The translations under genes and the position numbers were made by a program. A stretch of DNA of 64,000 bases from Brachyhypopomus gauderio (lineage: Eukaryota > Chordata > Actinopteri > Gymnotiformes > Hypopomidae): the NCBI RefSeq assembly GCF_052324685.1, contig NW_027506978.1, positions 248,001 to 312,000 on the forward strand. Reading direction: 5' to 3'. Shown here in pieces: positions 1 to 9,427 of the stretch (its first letter is position 1; every line of letters starts with the position of its first letter). Under the pieces are notes generated by a model. It was not told where the DNA came from, did no database searches, and saw only the letters and a program-made list of their open reading frames with translations.

Positions 1-112
1 AATTAGTTGCTGCAGGTGCACTTGCCGCCATGCTCCAAGGAGTGAATTGGGGGCGGATACATTTTTTCTCCAGCTTTGTTAGTTCTTCCTCAGCCTCGCT
101 TCTTCTTTCCTA

Positions 113-185
113 GCCTCGTTAGCGCAGTAGGTAGCGCGTCAGTCTCATAATCTGAAGGTCGTGAGTTCGACCCTCACACGGGGTA
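113..185 (+). tRNA. tRNA-Met (CAU), elongator, unit 1
   Basis: A 73-nt cloverleaf with acceptor GCCTCGT, D-arm GCGC/GCGC, anticodon loop CTCATAA (anticodon CAU) and T-arm loop TTCGACC. It closely matches the vertebrate elongator tRNA-Met; initiator tRNA begins differently. CCA is not encoded, as expected for a nuclear gene. In this copy base 72 is T rather than C, so the first acceptor pair is a G-U wobble, unlike units 2 and 3. Internal A and B boxes are intact and a T5 terminator follows 8 nt downstream. It is probably transcribable; whether the G1-U72 pair lowers charging or end processing is unknown. Confidence 0.95.
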
Positions 186-193
186 GCAGAAGC

Positions 194-198
194 TTTTT
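194..198 (+). terminator. Pol III terminator of tRNA-Met, unit 1
   Basis: A run of five T residues starting 9 nt after the tRNA end, the standard RNA polymerase III stop signal. Confidence 0.85.
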
Positions 199-768
199 GA
201 AAAGATTGACGAGCCCCCAAAAGATGCTCAAACGCTCTTTCCTTATTCACTCGCATGCTGAGCACACCCCCTACCTGAAAATAGTATTGGCACATGACTC
301 TTACAGGTCATCCCTAGTTGATTCAAGCTGTGCTTTTTCTTTTGTAAATTCGCGTGTACACAGCAAGTTGTGTTGCATCCAATTCAATTCTCTCCACTGA
401 CCGTTCAGTCAATACCTTGATGGCATCTGTATTGACACCTCTACTGAGACATCAAGCTGCCTCTTTGGAGCATGTTCGCTCCCAGATCAAACTGCAGTGT
501 CGTGGTGCCAACACAGAATAATGGACCACGTCGGACACTTTTCACTTTTGATTCTTTTTGATTCACTTTTGATGACACGCTTTTGAATACCTGATCACCT
601 GGAATTGGTACCAGCTTGAAGTTAATAGTGAGTAGACTTATGGAGATTCATTTATTTGAATTTTCTACTCAAGCCATTTGCAACTCAGAAGCAATGACAC
701 TTGTGCACTCATCATTGAGCTTGAGGAAGTCCAAGGAATTGATCTCTATGTTACTCTCGCTCCTCCGA

Positions 769-850
769 ACTGCGATGGCCTAGAGGTTAAGGCGTTGGAC
801 TTGAAATCCAATGGGGTTTCCCCGCGCAGGTTCGACTCCTGCTTGCAGCG
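769..850 (+). tRNA. tRNA-Ser (UGA), unit 1, possibly weakened
   Basis: An 82-nt class II tRNA with anticodon loop CTTGAAA (anticodon UGA, reads UCA) and the long variable arm TGGGGTTTCCCCGC typical of serine tRNAs. Compared with unit 2 it has two changes. Base 1 is A instead of G, which breaks the 1-72 pair (A against C), and the D-arm base at position 13 is T instead of G. The B box is intact. No T4 run follows closely; the first is at 907-910, about 56 nt downstream, so the primary transcript would have a long trailer. It may be a functional but suboptimal gene or an early pseudogene. Confidence 0.88.
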
Positions 851-1244
851 TGAGTGTCTTGTTGGGCGTGTGGAAAGAGAGAGTGTGCTCTCTTCCTGCT
901 AGCCAGTTTTAAATATGCTTCTCATGCCATTTGCAACTTTGTGCTGCCAAACTTTAGCAGTCCTAACTGATCCTGAAATAGTCCCAGGAATTGAGTTACA
1001 AATGGCTGCTTTGTCGTTACAATGTGTTGGCATGGAAATGCAGTGGGGTCTCTTGCAGCGTAGAGGATTAACTTGCCTCTCTAATGTGATTTGTGATGAG
1101 ACCTTATGCCACCAGTGGGGAGAGCTTGCACTCACAGGTGCTTCATCCAAAGATCTTCATGCAACATAGCGATGTCTTGTTTCAGGTAAAAGAAAAAGTG
1201 CCACATTCTTTCATGGCTGGTCACTGGTTGCTCCGCCTTGCGCT

Positions 1245-1248
1245 AAAA
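1245..1248 (-). terminator. Pol III terminator of tRNA-Asp, unit 1
   Basis: AAAA on the plus strand is TTTT in the direction of tRNA-Asp transcription, 6 nt past the gene end. Confidence 0.8.
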
Positions 1249-1254
1249 GAGGGT

Positions 1255-1326
1255 CTCCCCGTCGGGGAATCGAACCCCGGTCTTCCGCGTGACAGGCGGA
1301 GATACTATCCACTATACTAACGAGGA
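1255..1326 (-). tRNA. tRNA-Asp (GUC), unit 1
   Basis: A 72-nt tRNA read on the minus strand. The acceptor strand is TCCTCGT, the anticodon loop is CTGTCAC (anticodon GUC) and the T-arm is CCGGGG/CCCCG around TTCGATT. The discriminator base is G73, as expected for aspartate tRNA. Acceptor pair 4-69 is a T-G wobble. It is convergent with the plus-strand Met and Ser genes of the same unit. A minus-strand T4 terminator lies 6 nt beyond the 3' end. Confidence 0.95.
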
Positions 1327-2089
1327 CACGTGCTGTGTCTTGCAGTGATGCTGAGTCAGGTGACGTGCACTTGTCCCCTTGATTTTAAAGTACTCTGAAT
1401 CATTGTGCCTGCAAGGAGGTGGTAAAAAGAACACATTGTGGTGATATTGACTCACTGTTGCCATTCCTCTTTTACCATCGTCAGTTTGTGGACTTATGAT
1501 AGGAAAAACTCAAAGAATCTTGGTGACCTACAGGTTTGATTCATCTGCCTTCCTAGTTAAGTCATGCAAACCATTTGCTGCAAAATTGGCTTTAGCTACA
1601 TTGGCAATTCATTTTGTCTTTGTATTCCAGTGCATTGTACCGAACTGCAATATCCATCTTAGATCAACTGAGATTTTGCATTTCTCTCTTTCCCACATGC
1701 AAGTTCTGAATTTCTTGGCACACATTACTGCTTTGCATCTACTAAAAGCACTCCAGAGAAAGCTTCACTTCATACCTTCATGAGGTAGCTGTCGTTTGTA
1801 CTTGTATTTTGGTGGTATTTTTGTTTTTTTTTTTGTTTGTGTGCGTTGTTTGTCTACTCTTGGAACATCCTGTGATTGGTTAGGGTAGGATTAGAGTTTA
1901 ATTACGTTGGCCTCAGATTCTGGTTAATTCCAGGCTTCTTGTGCTAACCTTGTTGTTTGTTAGCTGTTGTTGGCAGTAATTAGTTGCTGCAGGTGCACTT
2001 GCCGCCATGCTCCAAGGAGTGAATTGGGGGCGGATACATTTTTTCTCCAGCTTTGTTAGTTCTTCCTCAGCCTCGCTTCTTCTTTCCTA

Positions 2090-2162
2090 GCCTCGTTAGC
2101 GCAGTAGGTAGCGCGTCAGTCTCATAATCTGAAGGTCGTGAGTTCGACCCTCACACGGGGCA
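2090..2162 (+). tRNA. tRNA-Met (CAU), elongator, unit 2
   Basis: Identical to the unit 1 copy except that base 72 is C, restoring the normal G1-C72 acceptor pair. All stems pair as in the vertebrate elongator tRNA-Met and the anticodon is CAU. A T5 terminator follows at 2171-2175. This is the most canonical Met copy in the window. Confidence 0.96.
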
Positions 2163-2170
2163 GCAGAAGC

Positions 2171-2175
2171 TTTTT
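2171..2175 (+). terminator. Pol III terminator of tRNA-Met, unit 2
   Basis: Five T residues starting 9 nt after the tRNA end. Confidence 0.85.
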
Positions 2176-2745
2176 GAAAAGATTGACGAGCCCCCAAAAG
2201 ATGCTCAAACGCTCTTTCCTTATTCACTCGCATGCTGAGCACACCCCCTACCTGAAAATAGTATTGGCACATGACTCTTACAGGTCATCCCTAGTTGATT
2301 CAAGCTGTGCTTTTTCTTTTGTAAATTCGCGTGTGCACAGCAAGTTGTGTTGCATCCAATTCAATTCTCTCCACTGACCGTTCAGTCAATACCTTGATGG
2401 CGTCTGTATTGACACCTCTACTGAGACATCAAGCTGCCTCTTTGGAGCATGTTTGCTCCCAGATCAAACTGCAGTGTCGTGGAGCCAACACAGAATAATG
2501 GACCACGTCGGACACTTTTCACTTTTGATTCTTTTTGATTCACTTTTGATGACACGCTTTTGAATACCTGATCACCTGGAATTGGTACCAGCTTGAAGTT
2601 AATAGTGAGTAGACTTATGGAGATTCATTTATTTGAATTTTCTTCTCAAGCCATTTGCAACTCAGAAGCAATGACACTTGTGCACTCATCATTGAGCTTG
2701 AGGAAGTCCAAGGAATTGATCTCTATGTTACTCTCGCTCCGCCGA

Positions 2746-2827
2746 GCTGCGATGGCCGAGAGGTTAAGGCGTTGGACTTGAAATCCAATGGGGTTTCCCC
2801 GCGCAGGTTCGACTCCTGCTTGCAGCG
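2746..2827 (+). tRNA. tRNA-Ser (UGA), unit 2
   Basis: An 82-nt serine tRNA with acceptor strands GCTGCGA and TTGCAGC, discriminator G, anticodon UGA and a long variable arm. G1 and the D-arm G13 are present, unlike unit 1, so the cloverleaf is complete with only a G6-T67 wobble in the acceptor stem. As in unit 1 there is no close T run; the first TTTT is about 56 nt downstream. Confidence 0.95.
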
Positions 2828-3221
2828 TGAGTGTCTTGTTGGGCGTGTGGAAAGAGAGAGTGTGCTCTCTTCCTGCTAGCCAGTTTTAAATATGCTTCTC
2901 ATGCCATTTGCAACTTTGTGCTGCCAAACTTTAGCAGTCCTAACTGATCCTGAAATAGTCCCAGGAATTGAGTTACAAATGGCTGCTTCGTCGTTACAAT
3001 GTGTTGGCATGGAAATGCAGTGGGGTCTCTTGCAGCTTAGAGGATTAACTTGCCTCTCTAATGTGATTTGTGATGAGACCTTATGCCACCAGTGGGGAGA
3101 GCTTGCACTCACAGGTGCTTCATCCAAAGATTTTCATGCAACATAGCGATGTCTTGTTTCAGGTAAAAGAAAAAGTGCCACATTCTTTCATGGCCGGTCA
3201 CTGGTTGCTCCGCCTTGCGCT

Positions 3222-3225
3222 AAAA
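3222..3225 (-). terminator. Pol III terminator of the Asp/Asn-type tRNA, unit 2
   Basis: TTTT on the minus strand, 6 nt past the tRNA 3' end. Confidence 0.8.
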
Positions 3226-3231
3226 GAGGGT

Positions 3232-3303
3232 CTCCTCGTCGGGGAATCGAACCCCGGTCTTCCACGTAACAGGCGGAGATACTATCCACTATACTAACGA
3301 GGA
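3232..3303 (-). tRNA. tRNA-Asp body with Asn anticodon (GUU), unit 2
   Basis: The counterpart of the unit 1 tRNA-Asp gene, differing at three bases. Position 36 is T instead of C (plus-strand 3268), so the anticodon reads GUU, the asparagine anticodon. Position 40 is T (3264), turning an anticodon-stem pair into a G-U wobble. Position 69 is A (3236), converting the T4-G69 wobble into a Watson-Crick pair. All stems still fold, the discriminator is G73 and the T4 terminator is kept. Aspartyl- and asparaginyl-tRNA synthetases both read the anticodon and G73, so this RNA would be expected to lose Asp identity and might be charged with Asn (inference). It could equally be a decaying copy. Confidence 0.9.
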
Positions 3304-4065
3304 CACGTGCTGTGTCTCGCAGTGATGCTGAGTCAGGTGACGTGCACTTGTCCCCTTGATTTTAAAGTACTCTGAATCATTGTGCCTGCAAGGAGGTGGT
3401 AAAAAGAACACATTGTGGTGATATTGACTCACTGTTGCCACTCCTCTTTTACCATCGTCAGTTTGTGGACTTATGATTGGAAAAACTCAAAGAATCTTGG
3501 TGACCTACAGGTTTGATTCATCTGCCTTCCTAGTTAAGTCATGCGAACCATTTGCTGCAAAATTGGCTTTAGCTACATTGGCAATTCATTTTGTCTTCGT
3601 ATTCCAGTGCATTGTACCGAACTGCAATATCCATCTTAGATCAACTGAGATTTTGCATTTCTCTCTTTCCCACATGCAAGTTCTGAATTTCTTGGCACAC
3701 ATTACTGCTTTGCATCTACTAAAAGCACTCCAGAGAAAGCTTCACTTCATACCTTCATGAGGTAGGTGTCGTTTGTACTTGTATTTTGGTGGTATTTTTG
3801 TTTTTTTTTTGTTTGTGTGCGTTGTTTGTCTACTCTTGGAACATCCTGTGATTGGTTAGGGTAGGATTAGAGTTTAATTACGTTGGCCTCAGATTCTGGT
3901 TAATTCCAGGCTTCTTGTGCTAAGCTTGTTGTTTGTTAGCTGTTGTTGGCAGTAATTAGTTGCTGCAGGTGCACTTGCCGCCATGCTCCAAGGAGTGAAT
4001 TGGGGGCGGATACATTTTTTCTCCAGCTTTGTTAGTTCTTCCTCAGCCTCGCTTCTTCTTTCCTA

Positions 4066-4138
4066 GCCTCGTTAGTGCAGTAGGTAGCGCGTCAGTCTCA
4101 TAATCTGAAGGTCGTGAGTTCGACCCTCACACGGGGCA
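4066..4138 (+). tRNA. tRNA-Met (CAU), elongator, unit 3
   Basis: The third Met copy, with a normal acceptor stem and CAU anticodon. It differs from units 1 and 2 by C to T at position 11, inside the A box and D-stem, where it gives a wobble pair with G24. The A-box core is slightly altered, so promoter strength may be reduced. It is the last tRNA before the array is cut at 4674. Confidence 0.93.
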
Positions 4139-4146
4139 GCAGAAGC

Positions 4147-4151
4147 TTTTT
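4147..4151 (+). terminator. Pol III terminator of tRNA-Met, unit 3
   Basis: Five T residues starting 9 nt after the tRNA end. Confidence 0.85.
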
Positions 4152-4674
4152 GAAAAGATTGACGAGCCCCCAAAAGATGCTCAAACGCTCTTTCCTTATT
4201 CACTCGCATGCTGAGCACACCCCCTACCTGAAAATAGTATTGGCACATGACTCTTACAGGTCATCCCTAGTTGATTCAAGCTGTGCTTTTTCTTTTGTAA
4301 ATTCGCGTGTACACAGCAAGTTGTGTTGCATCCAATTCAATTCTCTCCACTGACCGTTCAGTCAATACCTTGATGGCGTCTGTATTGACACCTCTACTGA
4401 GACATCAAGCTGCCTCTTTGGAGCATGTTCGCTCCCAGATCAAACTGCAGTGTCGTGGTGCCAACACAGAATAATGGACCACGTCGGACACTTTTCACTT
4501 TTGATTCTTTTTGATTCACTTTTGATGACACGCTTTTGAATACCTGATCACCTGGAATTGGTACCAGCTTGAAGTTAATAGTGAGTAGACTTATGGAGAT
4601 TCATTTATTTGAATTTTCTTCTCAAGCCATTTGCAACTCAGAAGCAATGACACTTGTGCACTCATCATTGAGCT

Positions 4675-5141
4675 AGAGTAAGTAATAGAATTTTGTACCA
4701 GATACGGAGACTTATCGGAAGCCAATGAAGACGCTCTAAGACAGGTGTTATATGGTCGTACTTCCTTGACTGGGTCAGAACACGAGCAGCAGCATTCTGA
4801 ACAGTCTGAAGGGACCGAAGAGACTTAGAGGGAAGACCATAGAAGAGAGAGTTGCAGTAGTCTAGTTTGGAAGTGATGAGAGCATGAACCAAGGTTTCAG
4901 CAGATGTAGGAGACAGAAATGAACGTAGGCGGGAGATATTGCGGAGTTGAAGGAAGGCTGATTTAGTGAGTGAACGTATCTGAGGTTCGAATGAAAGAGT
5001 CAGATCAAACAGAACCCCAAGATTACGTGCAACAGGTGACAATTTGACCGGCATACCAGCAACAGTAAGCGATGTATTGGCAAGGGGAAGGGCCATAGAC
5101 TTAGTGCCAATAATAAGAAACTCAGTCTTAAGGGCATTTAA
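4675..5141 (-). pseudogene. LINE reverse transcriptase fragment, downstream part
   Basis: The minus-strand translation resembles the end of the reverse transcriptase of CR1/L2-like non-LTR retrotransposons of fish. Recognisable stretches in order are KTEFLIIGTK, LGVLFDLTLSFEPQI, SAFLQLRNISRLRSFLS, KLDYCNSLFYGLP, VQNAAARVLTQSRK and HITPVLERLHWLPI. The frame is open from the transposon junction to about 4680, where it runs into the tRNA unit. The N-terminal endonuclease is absent and the usual C-terminal tail after WLPI is cut. It is the continuation of the fragment at 9495-9682; the piggyBac element separates the two. It is a dead, doubly truncated copy. The exact LINE clade is uncertain. Confidence 0.88.
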
Positions 5142-5154
5142 CACTAGAAGCGCC
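5138..5154 (+). repeat. Left TTAA target site and terminal inverted repeat
   Basis: TTAA at 5138-5141 followed by CACTAGAAGCGCC at 5142-5154, the exact inverse of 9482-9494. Confidence 0.95.
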
Positions 5155-5160
5155 AAAGCT

Positions 5161-5252
5161 CCGGTCATTTGACCGCTGTGACGTCTACTAGAAGCGCCGC
5201 CTCTGGTCGACCTAATTATACCTAGAAGCGCCGAGCACCGGTCACTTGACCG
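5161..5252. repeat. Left subterminal motifs of the piggyBac element
   Basis: Two more copies of the TIR core CTAGAAGCGCC lie at 5188-5198 and 5222-5232, in the same orientation as the end. Between and after them are two palindromes of the form CGGTCANNTGACCG at 5162-5175 and 5239-5252. Multiple subterminal sites of this kind are plausible transposase-binding sites (inference). Confidence 0.85.
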
Positions 5253-6029
5253 CAGCAGCACAAAAAATAATAATATCTTTGCACTGGATCCAATTTCAGA
5301 ACCCTCCTTTCATGACTTTTCCCAGAATTGTCCTTTTAATAAACTAGTATTTTTACATTGTTAAAAGAAACCCTGCACATGCTAGTTTCAATCGATTTCG
5401 CTCGTATCTCTGTAATATTGTCGTCGTCGCCTACACTTCAAGACTGTGATTCTCTTTTCTGCCAGCGGGTGTCGCAAAGATTCGTATGTCATTTAATATT
5501 TAGTATAACTAAATAAAGATCAATAGTTTTCAAAACTAAATTATTCAAAGTTCAAACTGATTATTGTGTAAAGACAAAACGGAATTCGTCCGTTGAACGA
5601 AAGTGAAAGTGTTTCACTTTCCAAAGTCTTAAAATATATACTTTATTTATTAATATTATTTAATATATACTATATATAAGTTTACATCAATGGTTTTCAA
5701 ACCGTGAGAGCATCTTGCTTTGCCTAATAAATGCTTTAGTAGTTTGCAGGAATTCTGCGAATGGTAATTAGCCTACTTATCAAGTCAATATCTCAAAGAA
5801 ATGATCTCTCGGGTATAATCCCTCTTCGCCAGGGCTAGCTGTTAGATACATACATTATGTATGGCTGCTTTTGACACACTGGCATTACAAAAGAATTAAG
5901 CAGAATGCAAGTTACGTATGTAAATGCATACCTTTGCGAGCGAAACTGAGATGATGGCATGGGCGGTGCTGTTATGAACACTTTATTCACAATAGCATTC
6001 ATGAGGCAACGTGAGCTATAAATTCGTCG
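5253..6029. other. AT-rich left arm of the transposon, no gene seen
   Basis: Non-coding, with a strongly A+T-rich patch around 5630-5690. It would be expected to hold the upstream part of the transposase promoter, but no element can be assigned with confidence. Confidence 0.6.
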
Positions 6030-6032
6030 GGA

Positions 6033-6332
6033 CGCGGCTACACAGTTTGAGTGAAAACTGCTTGGGCGATCGAACAGCAACACAGTTTGCTTGAAAGCTC
6101 GGTTTTGGCGTTTGAACAGCAACATAGTTTGCGTGACTCCTCGGTTTGGGCGTTTGAACAGCAACACAGTTTGCTTGAAAGCTCGGTTTGGGTGATCGAA
6201 CAGCAACACAGTTTGCTTGAAAGCTCGGTTTGGGTGATCGAACAGCAACACAGTTTGCTTGAAAGCTCGGTTTGTGTGATCGAACAGCAACACAGTTTGC
6301 GTGACTCCTCGGTTTGGGCGTTTGAAAGGTTG
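6033..6332. repeat. 42-bp minisatellite upstream of the transposase
   Basis: About seven copies of a 42-bp unit containing GAACAGCAACACAGTTTGC recur at 6072, 6114, 6156, 6198, 6240, 6282 and (partial) 6324. Two variant halves alternate, GCTTGAAAGCTCGG and GCGTGACTCCTCGG. The array ends about 20 bp before the transposase start codon. Because 42 is a multiple of three, frames on both strands stay open through it; I do not read these as proteins. Position suggests it forms part of the 5' leader or promoter (inference). Confidence 0.9.
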
Positions 6333-6349
6333 CATAGTGCATTATAAAA

Positions 6350-7919
6350 ATGGCACAGAGAATCATGTACACCCCAAAGCAAGTGCTGGACATGCTGTGC
6401 AATATTGATGAGATGGAATCGGAGGGCGAACAATGTGAGGTGTCATATGGAGAGGGCGAAAGTGAAATGGATCTGAATCTTGAATCTGATTCAGAATCGG
6501 ACTCTGAAACTGAGTGTGGTGGTGACTCATTTCAGGCCAAAGACGGTACGGTGTGGTTTGAAACTGCTGGCAAACCTCGGGGTAGAGCACAAGAGTGCAA
6601 TATTGTGAGAGAAACCCCAGGGCCTACGTGTTATGCCAAGGACAAAATTAAAAGTCCACTGACCAGCTTACTGTGTTTGATTGACACAGAAATGTGGGGC
6701 GCAATTCTGAAATACACAGAGGCAGAGGCTGAACGAAATAATGCTCAGTTCAAACTAACAGCTGACGAATTGAAAGCATTTGTGGGTCTCGTTTATTTGA
6801 GAGGTATAACAGCCGGTAAAAGCATGAAACTTGATGAATACTGGTCTGCTGACTTAGGAAATCCCATTTTCAAAGAGACAATGTCTAGACAGACATTCAG
6901 AGATATCATGCGCTATCTGCGCTTTGATGACAAGAGCACAAGGGCTGCCCGCCTTGCGACTGATAAATTTGCTATGATCTTGGAGATATTTGATAAATTT
7001 GTGAAAAACAGTATTGCTTCTTACACGCCCGGTGAGAACATAACTGTTGATGAGCAACTGTTCCCAACTAAAGCTCGCTGTCGTTTCACTCAGTACATGG
7101 CCAATAAACCCGATAAATTTGGGATTAAGTTCTGGGTGGCCGCTGATGTTGAAACAAAATATATGTTGAACGCCATTCCCTATCTAGGAAAAGATGAAAG
7201 CAGGCCGGCTGGTCAACGGTTGTCTGAAAATATTGTGTTGCGTTTGATGGAGCCTTTCACGGGTAAAGGAAGAAATGTAACGACTGACAATTTCTTCACT
7301 TCATTGGCACTTGCAAACACCCTTTTGGCGAACAAAACCACTATTGTTGGTATGATGAATAAAATGAGACGTGAGATGCCCCCATGTACACAGGCACAGT
7401 CTGATTTACCAGGCAAAACCTAAAAAAAATGTATGCATCCTGAGCTCAATGCATCAGACAGTTTCAATTGATAATGGCGCAAAGAAACTGCCTGAAACTG
7501 TTTCATATTACAACACGACTAAATGTGGCGTTGATGTTATGGATCAAATGGCACGACTGTATTCGGTGAAGGGAGGCACCCGTCGTTGGCCTGTCGCGGT
7601 TTTCTACAACCTCCTACACCTGGCTGCAATAAATGCACATATATTGTTCAAACAGTGCATGAACGTTAACCTGAGCAGACGAAGGTTTATTCTCGAGTTG
7701 GTAAAGGAGCTGTGTGCACAGCAGAAAATGGCGAAAGCGGCTAGGGCAGTGGCACAAAAGCGAATTTTACCTGAAGCTCCTTGCCCGCCCTCAAAAAGAA
7801 AACAATGCCAAGTCGGCAGATGTTCAGGGAACAAAACGTATGACATCTGCCAGACATGTAAGCGACTGGTCTGTGGCAAATGTGCAAAGACTGCACCTAA
7901 GCTGTGTTTTGAATGTTGA
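6350..7919 (+). pseudogene. piggyBac-type transposase, frameshifted
   Basis: The first frame opens at ATG 6350 and gives 357 residues. It has an acidic Ser/Glu/Asp-rich N-terminus (about residues 20-60), then the DDE_Tnp_1_7 core with catalytic Asp 234 in ITVDEQLFPTKAR and Asp 313 in NVTTDNFF. The second frame runs to the stop at 7917-7919 and holds the third catalytic Asp (codon 7533-7535) in TTKCGVDVMDQM, then GGTRRWPVAVFYN and a C-terminal domain of eight cysteines (CX4C, CX2C, CX2C, CX2C) typical of piggyBac proteins. The frames switch between 7371 and 7423, near a run of C residues, and compared with what I know of the family a short stretch between the second and third Asp appears missing there. 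The protein is therefore not expected to be active. The ATG was chosen because it begins the conserved frame just after the minisatellite. Confidence 0.93.
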
Positions 7920-7957
7920 GTTGTGTGAAGCTGACACACAAATCAAAACAAAGGGAA

Positions 7958-8596
7958 CTTAATTTGAGGTGGTGAACGAAACGTATGCAATATACGCTAA
8001 AGAGAGATGGGATGCACCCGTTGTTGGCCTGTAGCTGTGTTCTACAACCTCCAAAACCTGGCTGTAATTAATAAATATTGTTCAAACAGTGCATGAACAT
8101 TAACCACAGCGGTGGAGGTTTATTCTCAAGTTCACAATTCACTACATAAATGTAACTTAATTTGAGGTGGGGAACGAAACTTATTCAATATACGCTAAAG
8201 AGAGATGGGATGCACCCGTTGTTGGCCTGTAGCTGTGTTCTACAACCTCCAAAACCTGGCTGTAATTAATAAATATTGTTCAAACAGTGCATGAACATTA
8301 ACCACAGCGGTGGAGGTTTATTCTCAAGTTCACAATTCACTACATAAATGGAACTTAATTTGAGGTGGTGAACGAAACTTATGCAATATACGCTAAAGAG
8401 AGACGGGTTGCACCCGTTGTTGGCCTGTAGCTGTGTTCTACAACCTCCAAAACCTGGCTGTAATTAATAAATATTGTTCAAACAGTGCATGAACATTAAC
8501 CACAGCGGCGGAGGTTTATTCTCAAGTTCACAATTCACTACATAAATGGAACTTAATTTGAGGTGGGGAACGAAACTTATGCAATATACGATACAT
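7958..8596. repeat. 198-bp tandem repeats derived partly from the transposase gene
   Basis: Copies start at 7958, 8156, 8354 and 8552 (the last about 45 bp long). Each contains about 110 bp clearly related to the transposase coding segment near 7573-7700, the part encoding TRRWPVAVFYN and the following residues, but with frame-destroying changes. The remainder, beginning CTTAATTTGAGGTGG, is unrelated to the coding region. The array lies immediately after the transposase stop. Confidence 0.92.
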
Positions 8597-9427
8597 GTAA
8601 ATCACCGAATGGTGATAACGCTCGGTGATAACACGGTCGTTAGGACGTGGGATCACACATCGGCTATTCACCGATCAAACACCTCATTTGAAACGGCAAC
8701 ACAATACGGCAAGATAAAAAAGTGAACATTAGAGAGGACAGAGGCAACTATATTCGTGAAGCCATCCGTATCATTTTAATAATTTTGCATTTTGTTACGC
8801 AAAGGTACATAGCCTACCTTTTATAATGATATTTTTGTAATTATTTTGCCTATTTATGCTTTTTGTTCTTTGTCTAACACAAAACATTATAGACATTTAT
8901 TTGTAGATTTGTTATGTTCACCATAGCCTACAATTCACTAACATACACAACTTTTAGACATTAAAACTTGAAATGGCGTAACATTGAGTATACAAACAAA
9001 CTTGCTTTAGCTCGGTCTACGGGCTTCACTTTGCTACTCTGAGTATCGAAGCTTTTTGTGGATGTGGGGGTGGAAGGCTGCAGCGCAGTCTGTTTCATTA
9101 GCAAGACAAAAGACGTGAACGCTTCACAGTGGGGGTGCGGGCCAGTGGGTTAGTGGTGTGGCGAACGAACATGATAATATAGTGACATATATGCCAACAG
9201 AATAACACACAGACAAATAAGCAAACTATTACACTAACCAAGCAAACTATTACACTAACCAAGAAACAAAACTGAAACTATATTTTGCATTTACGTTTTC
9301 GCACAAACCAGGAAATGCAATATGAAACTAAACAAAACTGACAATGTTTAGTTTCATATTCCTTCATATTTCGAGGCGCGCTTTAAGTAGGTGAAAACAA
9401 CACGGCGCTAGTAGGAGGTGGTGAAAT
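8597..9427. other. Right non-coding arm of the transposon
   Basis: No gene seen. It contains a short palindrome ATCACCGAATGGTGAT near 8600 and a 21-bp direct duplication, AAGCAAACTATTACACTAACC, near 9219 and 9240. Confidence 0.6.

Larger units (their letters stand above)
1..4674. repeat. Tandem array of ~1,977-bp tRNA-bearing units
   Basis: The same sequence restarts at 1, 1978 and 3954, giving unit lengths of 1,977 and 1,976 bp. The units differ by scattered substitutions and by the length of a T run near 1821 and 3799. Each whole unit carries tRNA-Met (+), tRNA-Ser (+) and an Asp-type tRNA (-). Unit 3 is cut at 4674, between its tRNA-Met and the position of its tRNA-Ser, where LINE sequence begins. 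Between the tRNAs I see no other gene; short open frames there repeat from unit to unit and resemble nothing known. Large tandem tRNA clusters are known from teleost genomes such as zebrafish. Confidence 0.93.

Noticed and set aside
678-902. Short open frames in the tRNA units, repeated at 2655 and elsewhere
   Set aside because: They run through tRNA genes or repeat with the unit; no coding evidence.
6051-6347. Open frames through the 42-bp repeats on both strands as repeat proteins
   Set aside because: 42 bp is a multiple of three; openness on both strands is an arithmetic effect and the sequences match no known protein.
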